Part shown: positions 41,252 through 50,393 of the stretch, one piece after another
How the letters are laid out: each line of letters begins with the position of its first letter
Numbering within the stretch: position 1 is the stretch's first letter
Assembly (NCBI RefSeq): GCF_009674805.1
Contig: NZ_WKKI01000010.1
Span: forward strand, 23,639 to 87,638
Length of the DNA: 64,000 nt
Source of the DNA: Metabacillus lacus
GTDB taxonomy: Bacteria; Bacillota; Bacilli; Bacillales; Bacillaceae
Direction: 5' to 3'
Position numbers and translations under genes: made by a program
Notes under the pieces: model-generated
Seen by the model: only the letters and a program-made list of their open reading frames with translations
Databases searched by the model: none
What the model was told of the DNA's origin: nothing

Positions 41252-42874
41252 CTACTCCTGATTGACCGCTTTATTTTTATGTGTCTGGTGCTGTTCAGGT
41301 TTCTTTGCATCCATCGCACTTCTCAAAGGAATTTCTTTCACAAAAAAAGTAAGCACAACGGCTACGAGCATGATGGAGGCTGCAGCCCAAAATACGCCTG
41401 ACAAAGCAAAACTTAAAGCATCCTGCAGGGCGCTGATCATCGCCTCAAACAGGGGCAGAATATCAGCGGGCAGGTTTTCTTTAATGGCATCTAGCTGACT
41501 GTGATCCAGCAAAAGCTGCGGATTCTGAAGTGCCGAAAGCTGTTCAGCAGCTTGAGGATCTATGGGAGCCTGCTGACTTTGCATCTCGGTGCTAAGCTCA
41601 GCAATTCTGTCATTCATTCGCTGATTCAGGATTGTGCCCATCAAGGCAACTCCGACAGTGCCCCCCATTGAACGGAACAGCTGTGTTGATGCTGTGGCAA
41701 CTCCAAGATAGCTTTGAGCAACTGCATTCTGAATGGTCAGTGTGAAAACAGTCATTCCAATTCCCAGACCAAGACCAACCAAGATCAAATATAAAATCAG
41801 AGCTCCTTGAGATGTTTCAGCATTCATTGTTGTAAATAAAAACAGTCCAACAGTAGTAACGGCTAAGCCGATAATCGCCTGAATTTTATATTTACCTGTC
41901 CTTGAAATAATCTGCCCTCCAATTGCACTGGAGAAAACAAGGCCAAGCGTCATTGTCATGGTAATAAAACTGGAATGTGTAGCTGAAAAGCCAAGAACTC
42001 CCTGTACAAAGTACGGTATATACATGGCTCCTCCAAACATTCCGACACCTATTGCAAAACCAATGATATTGCTAATGGTGAAAATGCTGTTTCTGAACAG
42101 GTGCAATGGAATGATTGGGCTCTGTGCTTTTCTCTCTACAGCAATAAAAATGAACAGCGACAGGATGGCTGCTGCGAAAAGGCCGGAAATTTGTACAGAA
42201 TTCCAGTCATATTTTGACCCTGCCCACGAGAAACCAAGCAGTAAAGGGACAATCGTTGCAGTAAGGAAGAAGGATCCAAGATAATCCACTGATTCCCCTG
42301 CTTTCTTCTCCACTGAAGGAAACAGCTTCCAAATCAGCACAAGTGCCACAAGACCAAGCGGTAGGAAGACCCAGAATACCCACTTCCATTGAAGGTTATC
42401 AACAATATATCCGCCAAGCGCTGGACCGAACACACTTGACAGACCAAAAACAGCACTCATTGCGCCCGTCCATTTTCCTCTTTCACGAGGAGCAAACAAG
42501 TCTCCTACTGCAGTAAAGGCAGTGGACATAATCAAGCCCGCTCCAAGTCCTTGAACTCCGCGGTACGTAATCAGCTGAAATATATCAGAAGAAGTTCCGC
42601 ATAGAAAAGCACCAATCATAAAAATAATGATACCAACTATCATAAACGGTTTTCTTCCATAAATATCTGATAGTTTACCGACCAGGATGGTGGTAATGGC
42701 TGAAGTTAACATGTAAATCGTAAACACCCAGCTGTAATAATCCAGCCCGCCCAGTTCAGCAATAATTTTCGGCAGTGCGTTGCCGACTATAGTCTGGTTA
42801 ACTGCTGCAAAAAACATCGCACTGATAATAGCAACCATAATTGTAATCTTTTCTTTATGGCTTAAATGTTCCAT
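41252..42874 (-). CDS. MFS drug efflux transporter, DHA2 (EmrB/QacA) family
   Basis: A 540-residue transporter with 14 predicted membrane helices. Motif A is 'LVGKLSDIYGRKPFMIVG', motif B 'YRGVQGLGAGLIMS', and motif C 'GLSSVFGPALGGYIVD', all typical of proton-driven DHA2 drug pumps. A large extracytoplasmic loop ('MNDRIAELSTEMQSQQAP' region) lies before the last helices. It resembles Bacillus Mdr/LmrB-type pumps; the substrate is not determined. Two TetR-type operators lie between this gene and the divergent DUF1028 gene, but the regulator is not adjacent. Confidence 0.88.
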   Translation of the reverse strand: MEHLSHKEKITIMVAIISAMFFAAVNQTIVGNALPKIIAELGGLDYYSWVFTIYMLTSAITTILVGKLSDIYGRKPFMIVGIIIFMIGAFLCGTSSDIFQLITYRGVQGLGAGLIMSTAFTAVGDLFAPRERGKWTGAMSAVFGLSSVFGPALGGYIVDNLQWKWVFWVFLPLGLVALVLIWKLFPSVEKKAGESVDYLGSFFLTATIVPLLLGFSWAGSKYDWNSVQISGLFAAAILSLFIFIAVERKAQSPIIPLHLFRNSIFTISNIIGFAIGVGMFGGAMYIPYFVQGVLGFSATHSSFITMTMTLGLVFSSAIGGQIISRTGKYKIQAIIGLAVTTVGLFLFTTMNAETSQGALILYLILVGLGLGIGMTVFTLTIQNAVAQSYLGVATASTQLFRSMGGTVGVALMGTILNQRMNDRIAELSTEMQSQQAPIDPQAAEQLSALQNPQLLLDHSQLDAIKENLPADILPLFEAMISALQDALSFALSGVFWAAASIMLVAVVLTFFVKEIPLRSAMDAKKPEQHQTHKNKAVNQE

Positions 42875-42970
42875 TCTCTTTCACCTCTTGTTGTCTTTCC
42901 TTTTATCTGTTTTTCCCTAAACTGTTGTTTTCCATTTCTATGATAAGTACTTACCTATTATAAATCGGCA

Positions 42971-42985
42971 TGACCAGTCAGTCAA
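42971..42985. promoter_or_regulatory. TetR-type operator 1
   Basis: TGACCAGTCAGTCAA, 97 nt from the MFS start, matches the second site in 13 of 14 positions. Confidence 0.55.
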
Positions 42986-43038
42986 TAAATTAAGCCTAAT
43001 AATTTACAGTATCATTATACCTTGAAAAACAAATTGGC

Positions 43039-43054
43039 TTGACTAGTCAGTCAA
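43039..43054. promoter_or_regulatory. TetR-type operator 2
   Basis: TTGACTAGTCAGTCAA is a partly palindromic site of the TGACTGACTAGTCA class common for TetR-family repressors of efflux genes. It lies between the MFS and DUF1028 genes. Confidence 0.6.
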
Positions 43055-43111
43055 AAGTAAAATAGTTTATTTTTCACAATTCTGAATTTATAATGAAGTA
43101 GGGTGATAATA

Positions 43112-43957
43112 ATGACTTATTCAATAGTAGGATATGATCCAAAAGAGAGAGAATGGGGAATAGCTGTACAGTCCAAATTTTTAGCAGTGGGCGCAGTTGT
43201 TCCGTTTGCAAGTGCTGAAATAGGTGCAATTGCTACACAGTCTTATGCAAACACGTCGTATGGACCAAGTGCTTTGCAGCTAATGGCGGAAGGACGAAAA
43301 GCAGAGGATATCATTCTTCTCTTAACAAAGGACGACCCGGATAGAGAGCTCCGGCAATTTGGTATTGTAGATGCAGAGGGGGGTTCAGCTACATATACAG
43401 GTAAAGAATGCTACAACTGGGCAGGCGGAACAGCAGGAAGGCACTTTGCAGCACAAGGAAACATCCTGGTCAGCAGGGAAACGGTAGATGCAATGGCCAC
43501 TTCTTTTCTAGAAACAGAGGGAACCCTTGCCCATAGGCTGCTGACGGCGCTGGAGAGCGGACAAGCGGCCGGCGGCGACAGCAGGGGCCAGCAATCTGCA
43601 TCATTAACTGTCGTAAAAGCAGGCGGCGGCTATGGCGGCTTCAACGACCGCTATATCGATCTTCGGGTAGATGATCATGCGGAACCAATATCTGAACTTA
43701 AGAGACTTCTCTCTCTTCATCAGCTCTATTTTCATGAAACCAAGGAAGAGAACATTGTTAAAATACAAGGAGAGATTGAGAGTGAGCTAGTGAAACAGCT
43801 GCTCAGGCTGAATTATCTGAAATCAGCAAACCCGGATGTCAGCTTGCTTCTTGAAACATACAAAACATACCTTCATACGGAAAATTTTGAGATGAGAGAA
43901 CAGAAAGAAGGTTATCTTGACCTGGAAGTACTCTCATTTATGCAGCAGAGCAGGTAA
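43112..43957 (+). CDS. DUF1028 family protein
   Basis: A 281-residue cytoplasmic protein of the DUF1028 family, which has an Ntn-hydrolase-like fold. The start 'MTYSIVGYDPKEREWGIAVQSKF' is typical: the second residue Thr could become the N-terminal nucleophile, as in that fold. 'ATQSYANTSYGPSALQLM' and 'AAQGNILVSRETVDAMA' are further family segments. The reaction is unknown; relatives are found in peptide or nucleoside clusters. ATG at 43112 is preferred over GTG at 43103. It may share the divergent regulatory region with the MFS pump. Confidence 0.82.
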   Translation: MTYSIVGYDPKEREWGIAVQSKFLAVGAVVPFASAEIGAIATQSYANTSYGPSALQLMAEGRKAEDIILLLTKDDPDRELRQFGIVDAEGGSATYTGKECYNWAGGTAGRHFAAQGNILVSRETVDAMATSFLETEGTLAHRLLTALESGQAAGGDSRGQQSASLTVVKAGGGYGGFNDRYIDLRVDDHAEPISELKRLLSLHQLYFHETKEENIVKIQGEIESELVKQLLRLNYLKSANPDVSLLLETYKTYLHTENFEMREQKEGYLDLEVLSFMQQSR

Positions 43958-43964
43958 AGAGGAA

Positions 43965-43997
43965 AAGGGCCGGACGCAGGAGCGACCGGCCTTTTTG
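43965..43997 (+). terminator. Terminator of the DUF1028 gene
   Basis: AGGGCCGG and CCGGCCTT around an 11-nt loop, followed by TTTT. Confidence 0.8.
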
Positions 43998-44025
43998 TTA
44001 TGAACATATTCATTCTCCGTCGCTG

Positions 44026-44066
44026 TAAAAAAAGATGATCTCTGCAAACATACAGAGATCATCTTT
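44026..44066 (-). terminator. Terminator of the nucleotidase gene
   Basis: AAAGATGATCTCT (44031-44043) pairs with AGAGATCATCTTT (44054-44066), then a T run on the minus strand. Confidence 0.88.
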
Positions 44067-44099
44067 AGCTAGCAGCTTAAATTCCTGAGCCGCTGTTTA

Positions 44100-46616
44100 T
44101 TAGTTTTTAGAGTAAGCAACTTTTGATTTGTCCGCAACGATATAATATCCGCCGCCTACCATCAATTTATTGCCTTCCACTCCATACACACGGTACTGTT
44201 CACCTTTTTTAAGCTGTCTGCTGACTTTTCCGGATGCATCCATCAATGCAGTGTCTGCATTCATCTTGACCATACCTTCAAAATAAACAGCATTTTTATT
44301 GTAAAGAACATAGTAACCGCCTCCGACTTGATAACGGTCTGATTGTATTTCGTAAGTTTTAACAGCCTCGCCCTTTTGAAGAACGCGGTGAAGTTTTCCA
44401 TCAGGAGTGAACATGTTCCGATTCTCTCTGATCAGGACTCTTCCAGAATAGAGACTTACAAAATTACGGTCATTTTTGATATAGTAGTCTCCGCCAACGT
44501 TGATCAGTCCATTGTTATGGCCGAATACTCTTAATGCTTCGCCCGGCAGAGCAGTTTTGTACTTCGTTTCTTTTCCGTCTTTATCAATCTTGACAATTTC
44601 TACTGCCTTTTTAATGATTGCTCTTGCAATCGGCTCTTTCACCTTTACTTCAGGCAGAACTCTTCCTGGTTTTTCCTCAGCACGGCTGAAGTTTACTGTA
44701 TACTTTGCAAAATTGTTAGTACCTTCCCCTGCATACTGAATGTTTTTATAATCTGCGAGCAGATCTTTTGCTTTAGGAGAAGAGTTAAAAGTAACGTTTA
44801 CCGGAGAGGTAATTGCTGAAAATCTCCAGTTATTGTCTGCTGCTGGATCAATATTCTTCTTTTCAATAATATAGTTGATGACAACCTGGCGATTTTCATC
44901 AGGATAAGAGGCAATAATATTGTTTCCGTCAGGATTTGCAATCTTTGAATTAGCACGGTAGTTATTTGTTGCAACAATAAATTCCTGTTGAAGATTGATT
45001 GGTTTTCCGTCAAACTGCAGGTTTTTAATACGGTTGGCAGCAGGGTTAACAATTTCAGTTCCTGCAACATTATATCTTGCCGGCTGTGTTACATCAATTT
45101 CATACGTAACGCCGTCAATAACATCAAAGTTGAAGGCTGGAAAATCAGGATTGATTAGTGCCTGCTCTTCAGTTTTAGCAGGATCAATTTGGTTGAATTG
45201 AACTGCTGACCATTCAAGCCATTCTTTTACCTGAGCACCTGTTAACTTGGCTGCAGCTACAGTGTTGCTGTACTTGTAAAGATCTGCAACGTTTTTAATG
45301 GCAATGTTTCCTGCTTCAAAAAATGTATAGTCATCTGCTCCATTTCTTCCGGCTTTGAAAGGTGCACCAGCAGAAAGAACTGGAAGATCTTTATAGTTTG
45401 TTTTTTGAATTTCTCTTTCCACATATTCTTTTTGTGCATTTGTCACAATTTGAATAGATGGATCATCCTGCACACGTGCAAAATAGCTGTGAATTCTGGA
45501 AGATGTTTTACCAACAGGCTGATTGACATATGCAACTGCAGCATCATGATAATTCTTAATTTTTGCAGATAGCTCAGCATCAGCTTTTACATCTGATACA
45601 GGTAGTGCGGATGACTGGGAGTTTTTCACAGTCCATTTGCCGTTATCAGTTTTCTCAAGAGTCATATCTATCAAACCTAGGTGTGATCCGTCAACACCTG
45701 CTTGAACGCCGGCCACGCCATTAATTGTTCCCTTCGTAACGTCAACGTTCGGGACATCCTTAAAATTAGCGCTTGGGAAAGTATTATGAGTGTGACCAAA
45801 AAGTATCGCGTCAATTCCTTTAACCTTTGATAACTCGTATACTTGATTTTCCTCACTTTGCAATTCCTTCGGATCTAGTCCGCCATGAGACAATACAACA
45901 ATGATATCTGCACCCTCATTCTTCATTTGAGGAACATATCTTTCTGCAGCTGTTACTGCGCTGAATGTGTCAACTTTTCCCTCAAGATGGGCTTTGTCCC
46001 ACTGCATAATTTGTGGAGCAACCACACCGATGACGCCCACCTTCAAATTTACATTGTTTCCGTTTTCATCTTTAAATGTTCTGTCTAGAATTTCGTAAGG
46101 CTTATATTTCGGTGTTCCAGGTGAACCGGCTTTTTCAACGTTTGCACTTAAATATGGAAAGTTTGCTTTGCTGTACACAAGATCAAGGTAATCTAGACCA
46201 TAGTTAAATTCATGATTTCCAAGTGCTGCAGCATCAAATTTCATTTCATTCATTAATGTAATAGCAGGATGTGTTTCATCTTTAGTAATAGGATTTTCCA
46301 CAGCAACATAATCACCAAGAGGATTTCCCTGAATGATATCGCCGTTGTCAAATAGAAGTGTATTGCCGTTTAATGCTCGCTGCTCTTTAACCAGAGTTGC
46401 GACACGAACAAGGCCGACTTTTGATGCTTCATCCGAAAAATAATTATAGTCATTCAAACTCATATGAATGTCTGTAGTTTCCAAAATTTTAATCTTTAAA
46501 GTGTTTGAACTTGATGTCTCCGCTTTAGCCAGATTGCTTAAAGGGCTGATTAATAAACCTAAAACTAAAATAGCTGATAAAAGTATTCTTGTAGAATGCC
46601 ATAATGAGTGCTTCAC
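44100..46616 (-). CDS. Secreted 2',3'-cyclic-nucleotide 2'-phosphodiesterase/3'-nucleotidase
   Basis: An 838-residue exported enzyme. A signal peptide (end near 'NLAKAETSS') leads to a calcineurin-like metallophosphatase domain with 'ETTDIHMSL', 'LFDNGDIIQGNP', 'AALGNHEFNYGLDYL', 'VLSHGG' and 'LFGHTHNTF' metal motifs. The 5'-nucleotidase C-terminal domain follows ('YTFFEAGNIAIKNVADLY', 'FDVIDGVTYEIDVTQPARY'). The last ~170 residues hold three repeats with a 'VGGGYYI'-type core, probably wall-binding or SH3-like. It scavenges phosphate and nucleosides outside the cell. It resembles CpdB/YfkN halves. GTG start with AAGGAG upstream. No LPxTG is seen. Confidence 0.9.
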   Translation of the reverse strand: MKHSLWHSTRILLSAILVLGLLISPLSNLAKAETSSSNTLKIKILETTDIHMSLNDYNYFSDEASKVGLVRVATLVKEQRALNGNTLLFDNGDIIQGNPLGDYVAVENPITKDETHPAITLMNEMKFDAAALGNHEFNYGLDYLDLVYSKANFPYLSANVEKAGSPGTPKYKPYEILDRTFKDENGNNVNLKVGVIGVVAPQIMQWDKAHLEGKVDTFSAVTAAERYVPQMKNEGADIIVVLSHGGLDPKELQSEENQVYELSKVKGIDAILFGHTHNTFPSANFKDVPNVDVTKGTINGVAGVQAGVDGSHLGLIDMTLEKTDNGKWTVKNSQSSALPVSDVKADAELSAKIKNYHDAAVAYVNQPVGKTSSRIHSYFARVQDDPSIQIVTNAQKEYVEREIQKTNYKDLPVLSAGAPFKAGRNGADDYTFFEAGNIAIKNVADLYKYSNTVAAAKLTGAQVKEWLEWSAVQFNQIDPAKTEEQALINPDFPAFNFDVIDGVTYEIDVTQPARYNVAGTEIVNPAANRIKNLQFDGKPINLQQEFIVATNNYRANSKIANPDGNNIIASYPDENRQVVINYIIEKKNIDPAADNNWRFSAITSPVNVTFNSSPKAKDLLADYKNIQYAGEGTNNFAKYTVNFSRAEEKPGRVLPEVKVKEPIARAIIKKAVEIVKIDKDGKETKYKTALPGEALRVFGHNNGLINVGGDYYIKNDRNFVSLYSGRVLIRENRNMFTPDGKLHRVLQKGEAVKTYEIQSDRYQVGGGYYVLYNKNAVYFEGMVKMNADTALMDASGKVSRQLKKGEQYRVYGVEGNKLMVGGGYYIVADKSKVAYSKN

Positions 46617-46862
46617 TTTTTTGCTCCTTTTCCGATTTTAGATTTTTACAACAGATTTATTATATAGGAAAAAATAACGAAAAAGCGACAATTTTTTTAA
46701 AATTATGTAATCATTATGTATCTTTTTTGTAAAGGCAAGTTTGCAATACTTGAAGGACTCTGATAGGACTGCAGTTAGTTTCCATAAGATCTTACTTCTC
46801 TTCATATAATCTTGCACTCAAATTGAAACAGCACCATCTCAAACTCTGTAATTCAGCCCCCC

Positions 46863-46902
46863 AAAAAAAAGGCCCATTCATCACTGTAGTGATTTGTGGG
46901 CC
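46863..46902 (-). terminator. Terminator of the V4R-STAS gene
   Basis: GGCCCA and TGGGCC close a hairpin that also pairs ATCACT/AGTGAT, then eight T on the minus strand. Confidence 0.88.
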
Positions 46903-46913
46903 ATCGTTTAAAA

Positions 46914-47945
46914 TTACTCCGTATCCAGTTTTACAATACCCATACCCTCTTGCTCAAGGGCATAATGAATGCCATGCTTGAGGTTTGCAAAGAATTTGGT
47001 GCGTTTTAACACCGAATCTGTTTGAGCCATGTTCATGCTTAAATCCGGCGAGACTCCTACCATAATGGTTTTGGTCCCCAACAGCCTTGTTGCACTGACC
47101 AGCTGTTCAAGAAGAGAGAGAGCATAATCGTTCATACCATCTGTTAACCCTGTTAAATCCAAAATCAGGAATTTCGCTTTATAGCGGGGCAGCTGGTTGA
47201 CTGTTTTCTCCAGCAATTCGTTTGATCTTGTTTCATCATATTTTCCTACGAGCGGAACGACTACGATGTGTTCAAGTACAGGAATGATCGGCGATGAAAT
47301 TTCCTTTATCATGCTTGTCAGTTCTCTTGTTCTCTCAGCGACTACATTTTCAAGCCGGGCGATTTCTCCCTGCTCCAGCCTGCGGGCGAGATCATGGACG
47401 TTTTGCGTTATGGTTACTTCTGAAGGATAAAACTCAAACTCGCAATAAGGATCACCTTTAATCTGGCTTTTTCTGATTTTGTACCAGATATTCCGCCCGA
47501 AAAGACCGCTTAGCACGCCAGCCCAGTGACCGGGAATAAATGTTCCGCTCTCCGTTTTATTCTGAAGCTTGTTTATCTTATACTCCCAGCTGTTTCTCAT
47601 TTGAAGGACAGCTGTTTCAGCTTCCAAATTCACTTGAGGAATTTCAAGCTTTCCCCAGCCTGCAGATGCATAAACACCTGTCAGCACCTGAAGAACTTCC
47701 TTTACATTTGTACCGGATTTGTGAAAATAGTCGCCTACAATGGTTCCCATTCTGTATCCGGTTGTTTCAAGAACTAAGGCCGCTGCTTCATCACCCGAAA
47801 CTTCCTCAATCGTATCTAAAAAGGTTTTAAATGCAGAATTTATCCAGAACAGAATTGCATCCTGTTCTTCAAATAAGAAAGTTCCATTTTCACTGTCCCA
47901 GCTGAAGTTTGCTCCGCCTACAGCTATCGCTTCATTCTTTTCCAA
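46914..47945 (-). CDS. V4R-domain and STAS-domain protein (RsbR-like)
   Basis: A ~343-residue cytoplasmic protein. The N-terminal ~190 residues look like a V4R (4-vinyl-reductase/XylR-N ligand-binding) domain: 'LVLETTGYRMGTIVGDYF', 'GWGKLEI' and the late 'KGDPYCEFEFYPSE'. A linker helix ('LARRLEQGEIARLENVVAERTREL') leads to a STAS domain ('KFLILDLTGLTDGMNDYALSLLEQLVSATRLLGTKTIM'-type pattern) like the RsbR stressosome proteins. It may sense a small ligand and signal by STAS interaction. The Thr in 'DLTG' fits a kinase target. TTG at 47945 has AGAGGA 8 nt upstream. Confidence 0.75.
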   Translation of the reverse strand: MEKNEAIAVGGANFSWDSENGTFLFEEQDAILFWINSAFKTFLDTIEEVSGDEAAALVLETTGYRMGTIVGDYFHKSGTNVKEVLQVLTGVYASAGWGKLEIPQVNLEAETAVLQMRNSWEYKINKLQNKTESGTFIPGHWAGVLSGLFGRNIWYKIRKSQIKGDPYCEFEFYPSEVTITQNVHDLARRLEQGEIARLENVVAERTRELTSMIKEISSPIIPVLEHIVVVPLVGKYDETRSNELLEKTVNQLPRYKAKFLILDLTGLTDGMNDYALSLLEQLVSATRLLGTKTIMVGVSPDLSMNMAQTDSVLKRTKFFANLKHGIHYALEQEGMGIVKLDTE

Positions 47946-48106
47946 TTTTTTCTTCCTCTCGAACAAGATTTAATATTATATATAGTATTGCACAGTTAAT
48001 CAATGTTTAATATTTTTTCTATCAATACTATATATATAGAATTAGCTCTACGTCAAATGATACCATTACAGAATGATCAAGACTGCTTGCTTCTATAATA
48101 TATAAA

Positions 48107-48141
48107 ACAAAAAACACACCTGAATTCAGGCGTGTTTTTAG
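48107..48141 (-). terminator. Terminator of the secreted duplicated-domain gene
   Basis: AAAACAC/GTGTTTT plus CCTGAATTCAGG inside the stem, with A and T runs. Confidence 0.8.
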
Positions 48142-48159
48142 ATATGTGAAGGGGGTCAC

Positions 48160-48960
48160 TTATCTTTTAAAATGAAGATCGGCTTTTGTATTATTTTCAA
48201 GTTTGATTGTTACATCAGCATTTGTAATATCAGTTACTTTCATTCCTAAAACATCGGATACTAAATCCAAATAGCCATTCCACGTTGTGTTGGCATTAGG
48301 AATCAGAATGTCTTTCACTTTGTACATTTCAAAAATTGCATGAAGTCCTTTTAACGTTTTAGCTTCTCCGTTCATCTTCTTTTCAATGACTGCTCCTACA
48401 TTTTCGCCTCGCACGTTAAGCTTGAGCCTGTAATAATCTCCATTTGCAGACAAAATATCAATTTCTAATCCCCTTATGTCATAAGGGTTTAAGACGGCTG
48501 TTTTTTCACCTTTTTTATAGGAGAACGTGAGGTCAGCAGTGTTTGAAAAACCAATATCAGCTTTTGCACGCAGCACTTCAGAAGGCTTTACACCAAGAGC
48601 ATTTGAAAGGCGGCTGATGACTTCTTCTTTAGTTGTGCTGCGGTCCAGTTGCAGATCATCAACAAACTGCTGAATTCTTTTAATGGAAGCCTCAGAAGTA
48701 ACTTCAAACTTTTCATTTCCCTTTTCCCTATTGATCTTGATGTCTACCTTGCCGTTTTTTTCCTGATAATTCACATCATACTTTTCGTCTTTCAAGGTCA
48801 CTGTTCCTTTAAAAGACGATACATACTTCCACAAACTATCAACTGTTACAGCTTGCTGAGCCGCAGCTTGCGGCTGTTTTACTTCCTGTGCTGAGGCTCC
48901 TCCGGCTGCAGTCAATGCCAGAGATGCCGCCAAAGCGATCGAAGCAAGTTTTTTCTTCAT
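48160..48960 (-). CDS. Secreted protein with two related domains, function unknown
   Basis: A 266-residue exported protein with a signal peptide ('IALAASLALTAAGGASA'). Two ~100-residue halves look related: the first ends 'SRLSNALGVKPSEVLRAKAD...NTADLTFSY' and the second 'DLVSDVLGMKVTDITNADV...NTKADLHFKR'. The same strand-helix pattern is seen in YusW-like domains. No catalytic motif is seen. ATG at 48960 with GAGGGTGG upstream. It sits after the UDP-glucose dehydrogenase gene, 56 nt away, and could belong to the same envelope unit. Confidence 0.6.
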   Translation of the reverse strand: MKKKLASIALAASLALTAAGGASAQEVKQPQAAAQQAVTVDSLWKYVSSFKGTVTLKDEKYDVNYQEKNGKVDIKINREKGNEKFEVTSEASIKRIQQFVDDLQLDRSTTKEEVISRLSNALGVKPSEVLRAKADIGFSNTADLTFSYKKGEKTAVLNPYDIRGLEIDILSANGDYYRLKLNVRGENVGAVIEKKMNGEAKTLKGLHAIFEMYKVKDILIPNANTTWNGYLDLVSDVLGMKVTDITNADVTIKLENNTKADLHFKR

Positions 48961-49015
48961 ACATTCCACCCTCTAATCATTATTTTTTATTTATGAGTAT
49001 CATAGGTGTATATAG

Positions 49016-50365
49016 TTAAAAGGACGCAGCGAGAGTTACCTCGAACTCCTTTTCCCTATTAGGGATAACAGGCATGCGGCCAACAGAAACATACTCCACA
49101 TTGTACTTTTTGACTTCTTTCTCTGTGTAGCAGTTTCTTCCGTCAAATATGATAGGATTTTTCATAAACAGGCTGGAGAGTATAAGTGCTTTTTCAACAA
49201 TTTCTTTCCAATCTGTTAAAATAAACACAACATCTGCATCCTTTACTGCCTCTTCAATTTGTGCAGCAAACAGAACTCCTTCTGGAAGAATTCTCTGTGC
49301 ATTTTCTGCTGCCACTGGGTCATATGCTATGATTTCAGCGCCCAGTTCCATCAGCTTTTCAGCCACAGCAATGGAAGCAGCTTCCCTCATATCATCGGTT
49401 TCAGGCTTAAACGCAAGGCCGAGAAGAGCAATTCTCTTTCCTTCGAGCGAACCAAGCCTTTCAACCGCTTTTTCAACCAGCACTGTTTTCTGGTTTTCGT
49501 TTATTTCCATCACTGAGCGCAGCAGATGGAAATCATGATTCAGCTCTTCGGAGATACGCACTAATGCGCTTGTATCTTTAGGAAAACAAGAGCCTCCATA
49601 GCCGATTCCTGCTTTAAGAAACTGTGAACCTATGCGCGCATCCTGGCCCATGCCTTTTGCTACTTCAGCTACGTCTGCACCCACTTTTTCAGACAAGTTG
49701 GCAATCTCATTAATAAAGGAGATTTTTGTTGCGAGAAAAGCGTTTGAAGCATATTTAATCATCTCAGCACTGCTGATGCTTGTCTTCAAGACAGGAATGC
49801 CGAACGGCTTGTTTATTTCTTCAATGACTGCTGCAGCTTCCGGGCAATCTGCTCCAATGACAATTCTGTCTCCGTAAAAAGCGTCATATACAGCTGATCC
49901 CTCGCGGAGAAACTCTGGATTGGAAACCACTTGTACACAATGATTTCCTTCAAGATTGGCAGTTATAAGCTGCTTCACTTTGTGATTTGTCCCAAGCGGC
50001 ACTGTACTTTTTGTCACAACAACCACGTCTCTGGTAATGTTTCGGCCAATATCTCTCGCAGCTTGATAAACGTAGGAAAGGTTGGCCGCACCATCGCTTC
50101 CTTGCGGTGTTCCTACAGCAATATAGACAACGTCAGCTTCTTTTAGGCCGAGTATATGGCTTGTTGTAAAGGAGAGCCGTCCCGCCTCCATATTTTTTAC
50201 CATTAAATCTCCGAGGCCGGGCTCGTATATAGGCGAAATTCCCTTGCTGAGCATGTCAACTTTCTCAGGATTAATATCGAGGCATGTAACATGATGTCCT
50301 ACCTCTGAAAGGCAGACACCAGTAACGAGTCCTACATACCCTGTACCAATGATTGATATTTTCAT
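49016..50365 (-). CDS. hasB: UDP-glucose 6-dehydrogenase (HasB/TuaD type)
   Basis: A 449-residue NAD-dependent enzyme that oxidises UDP-glucose to UDP-glucuronate in two steps. The NAD site is 'IIGTGYVGLVTGVCLSEVGH', and the catalytic Cys is in 'GIGYGGSCFPKDTSAL'. It is the third gene of the hasA-hasC-hasB order and would supply glucuronate for the polymer. A copy of TuaD for teichuronic acid would look the same; the neighbouring synthase decides the name. AGGAGGG precedes the ATG. Confidence 0.9.
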   Translation of the reverse strand: MKISIIGTGYVGLVTGVCLSEVGHHVTCLDINPEKVDMLSKGISPIYEPGLGDLMVKNMEAGRLSFTTSHILGLKEADVVYIAVGTPQGSDGAANLSYVYQAARDIGRNITRDVVVVTKSTVPLGTNHKVKQLITANLEGNHCVQVVSNPEFLREGSAVYDAFYGDRIVIGADCPEAAAVIEEINKPFGIPVLKTSISSAEMIKYASNAFLATKISFINEIANLSEKVGADVAEVAKGMGQDARIGSQFLKAGIGYGGSCFPKDTSALVRISEELNHDFHLLRSVMEINENQKTVLVEKAVERLGSLEGKRIALLGLAFKPETDDMREAASIAVAEKLMELGAEIIAYDPVAAENAQRILPEGVLFAAQIEEAVKDADVVFILTDWKEIVEKALILSSLFMKNPIIFDGRNCYTEKEVKKYNVEYVSVGRMPVIPNREKEFEVTLAASF

Positions 50366-50393
50366 AGCTGATCCCTCCTTTTTTTGTACCTCT

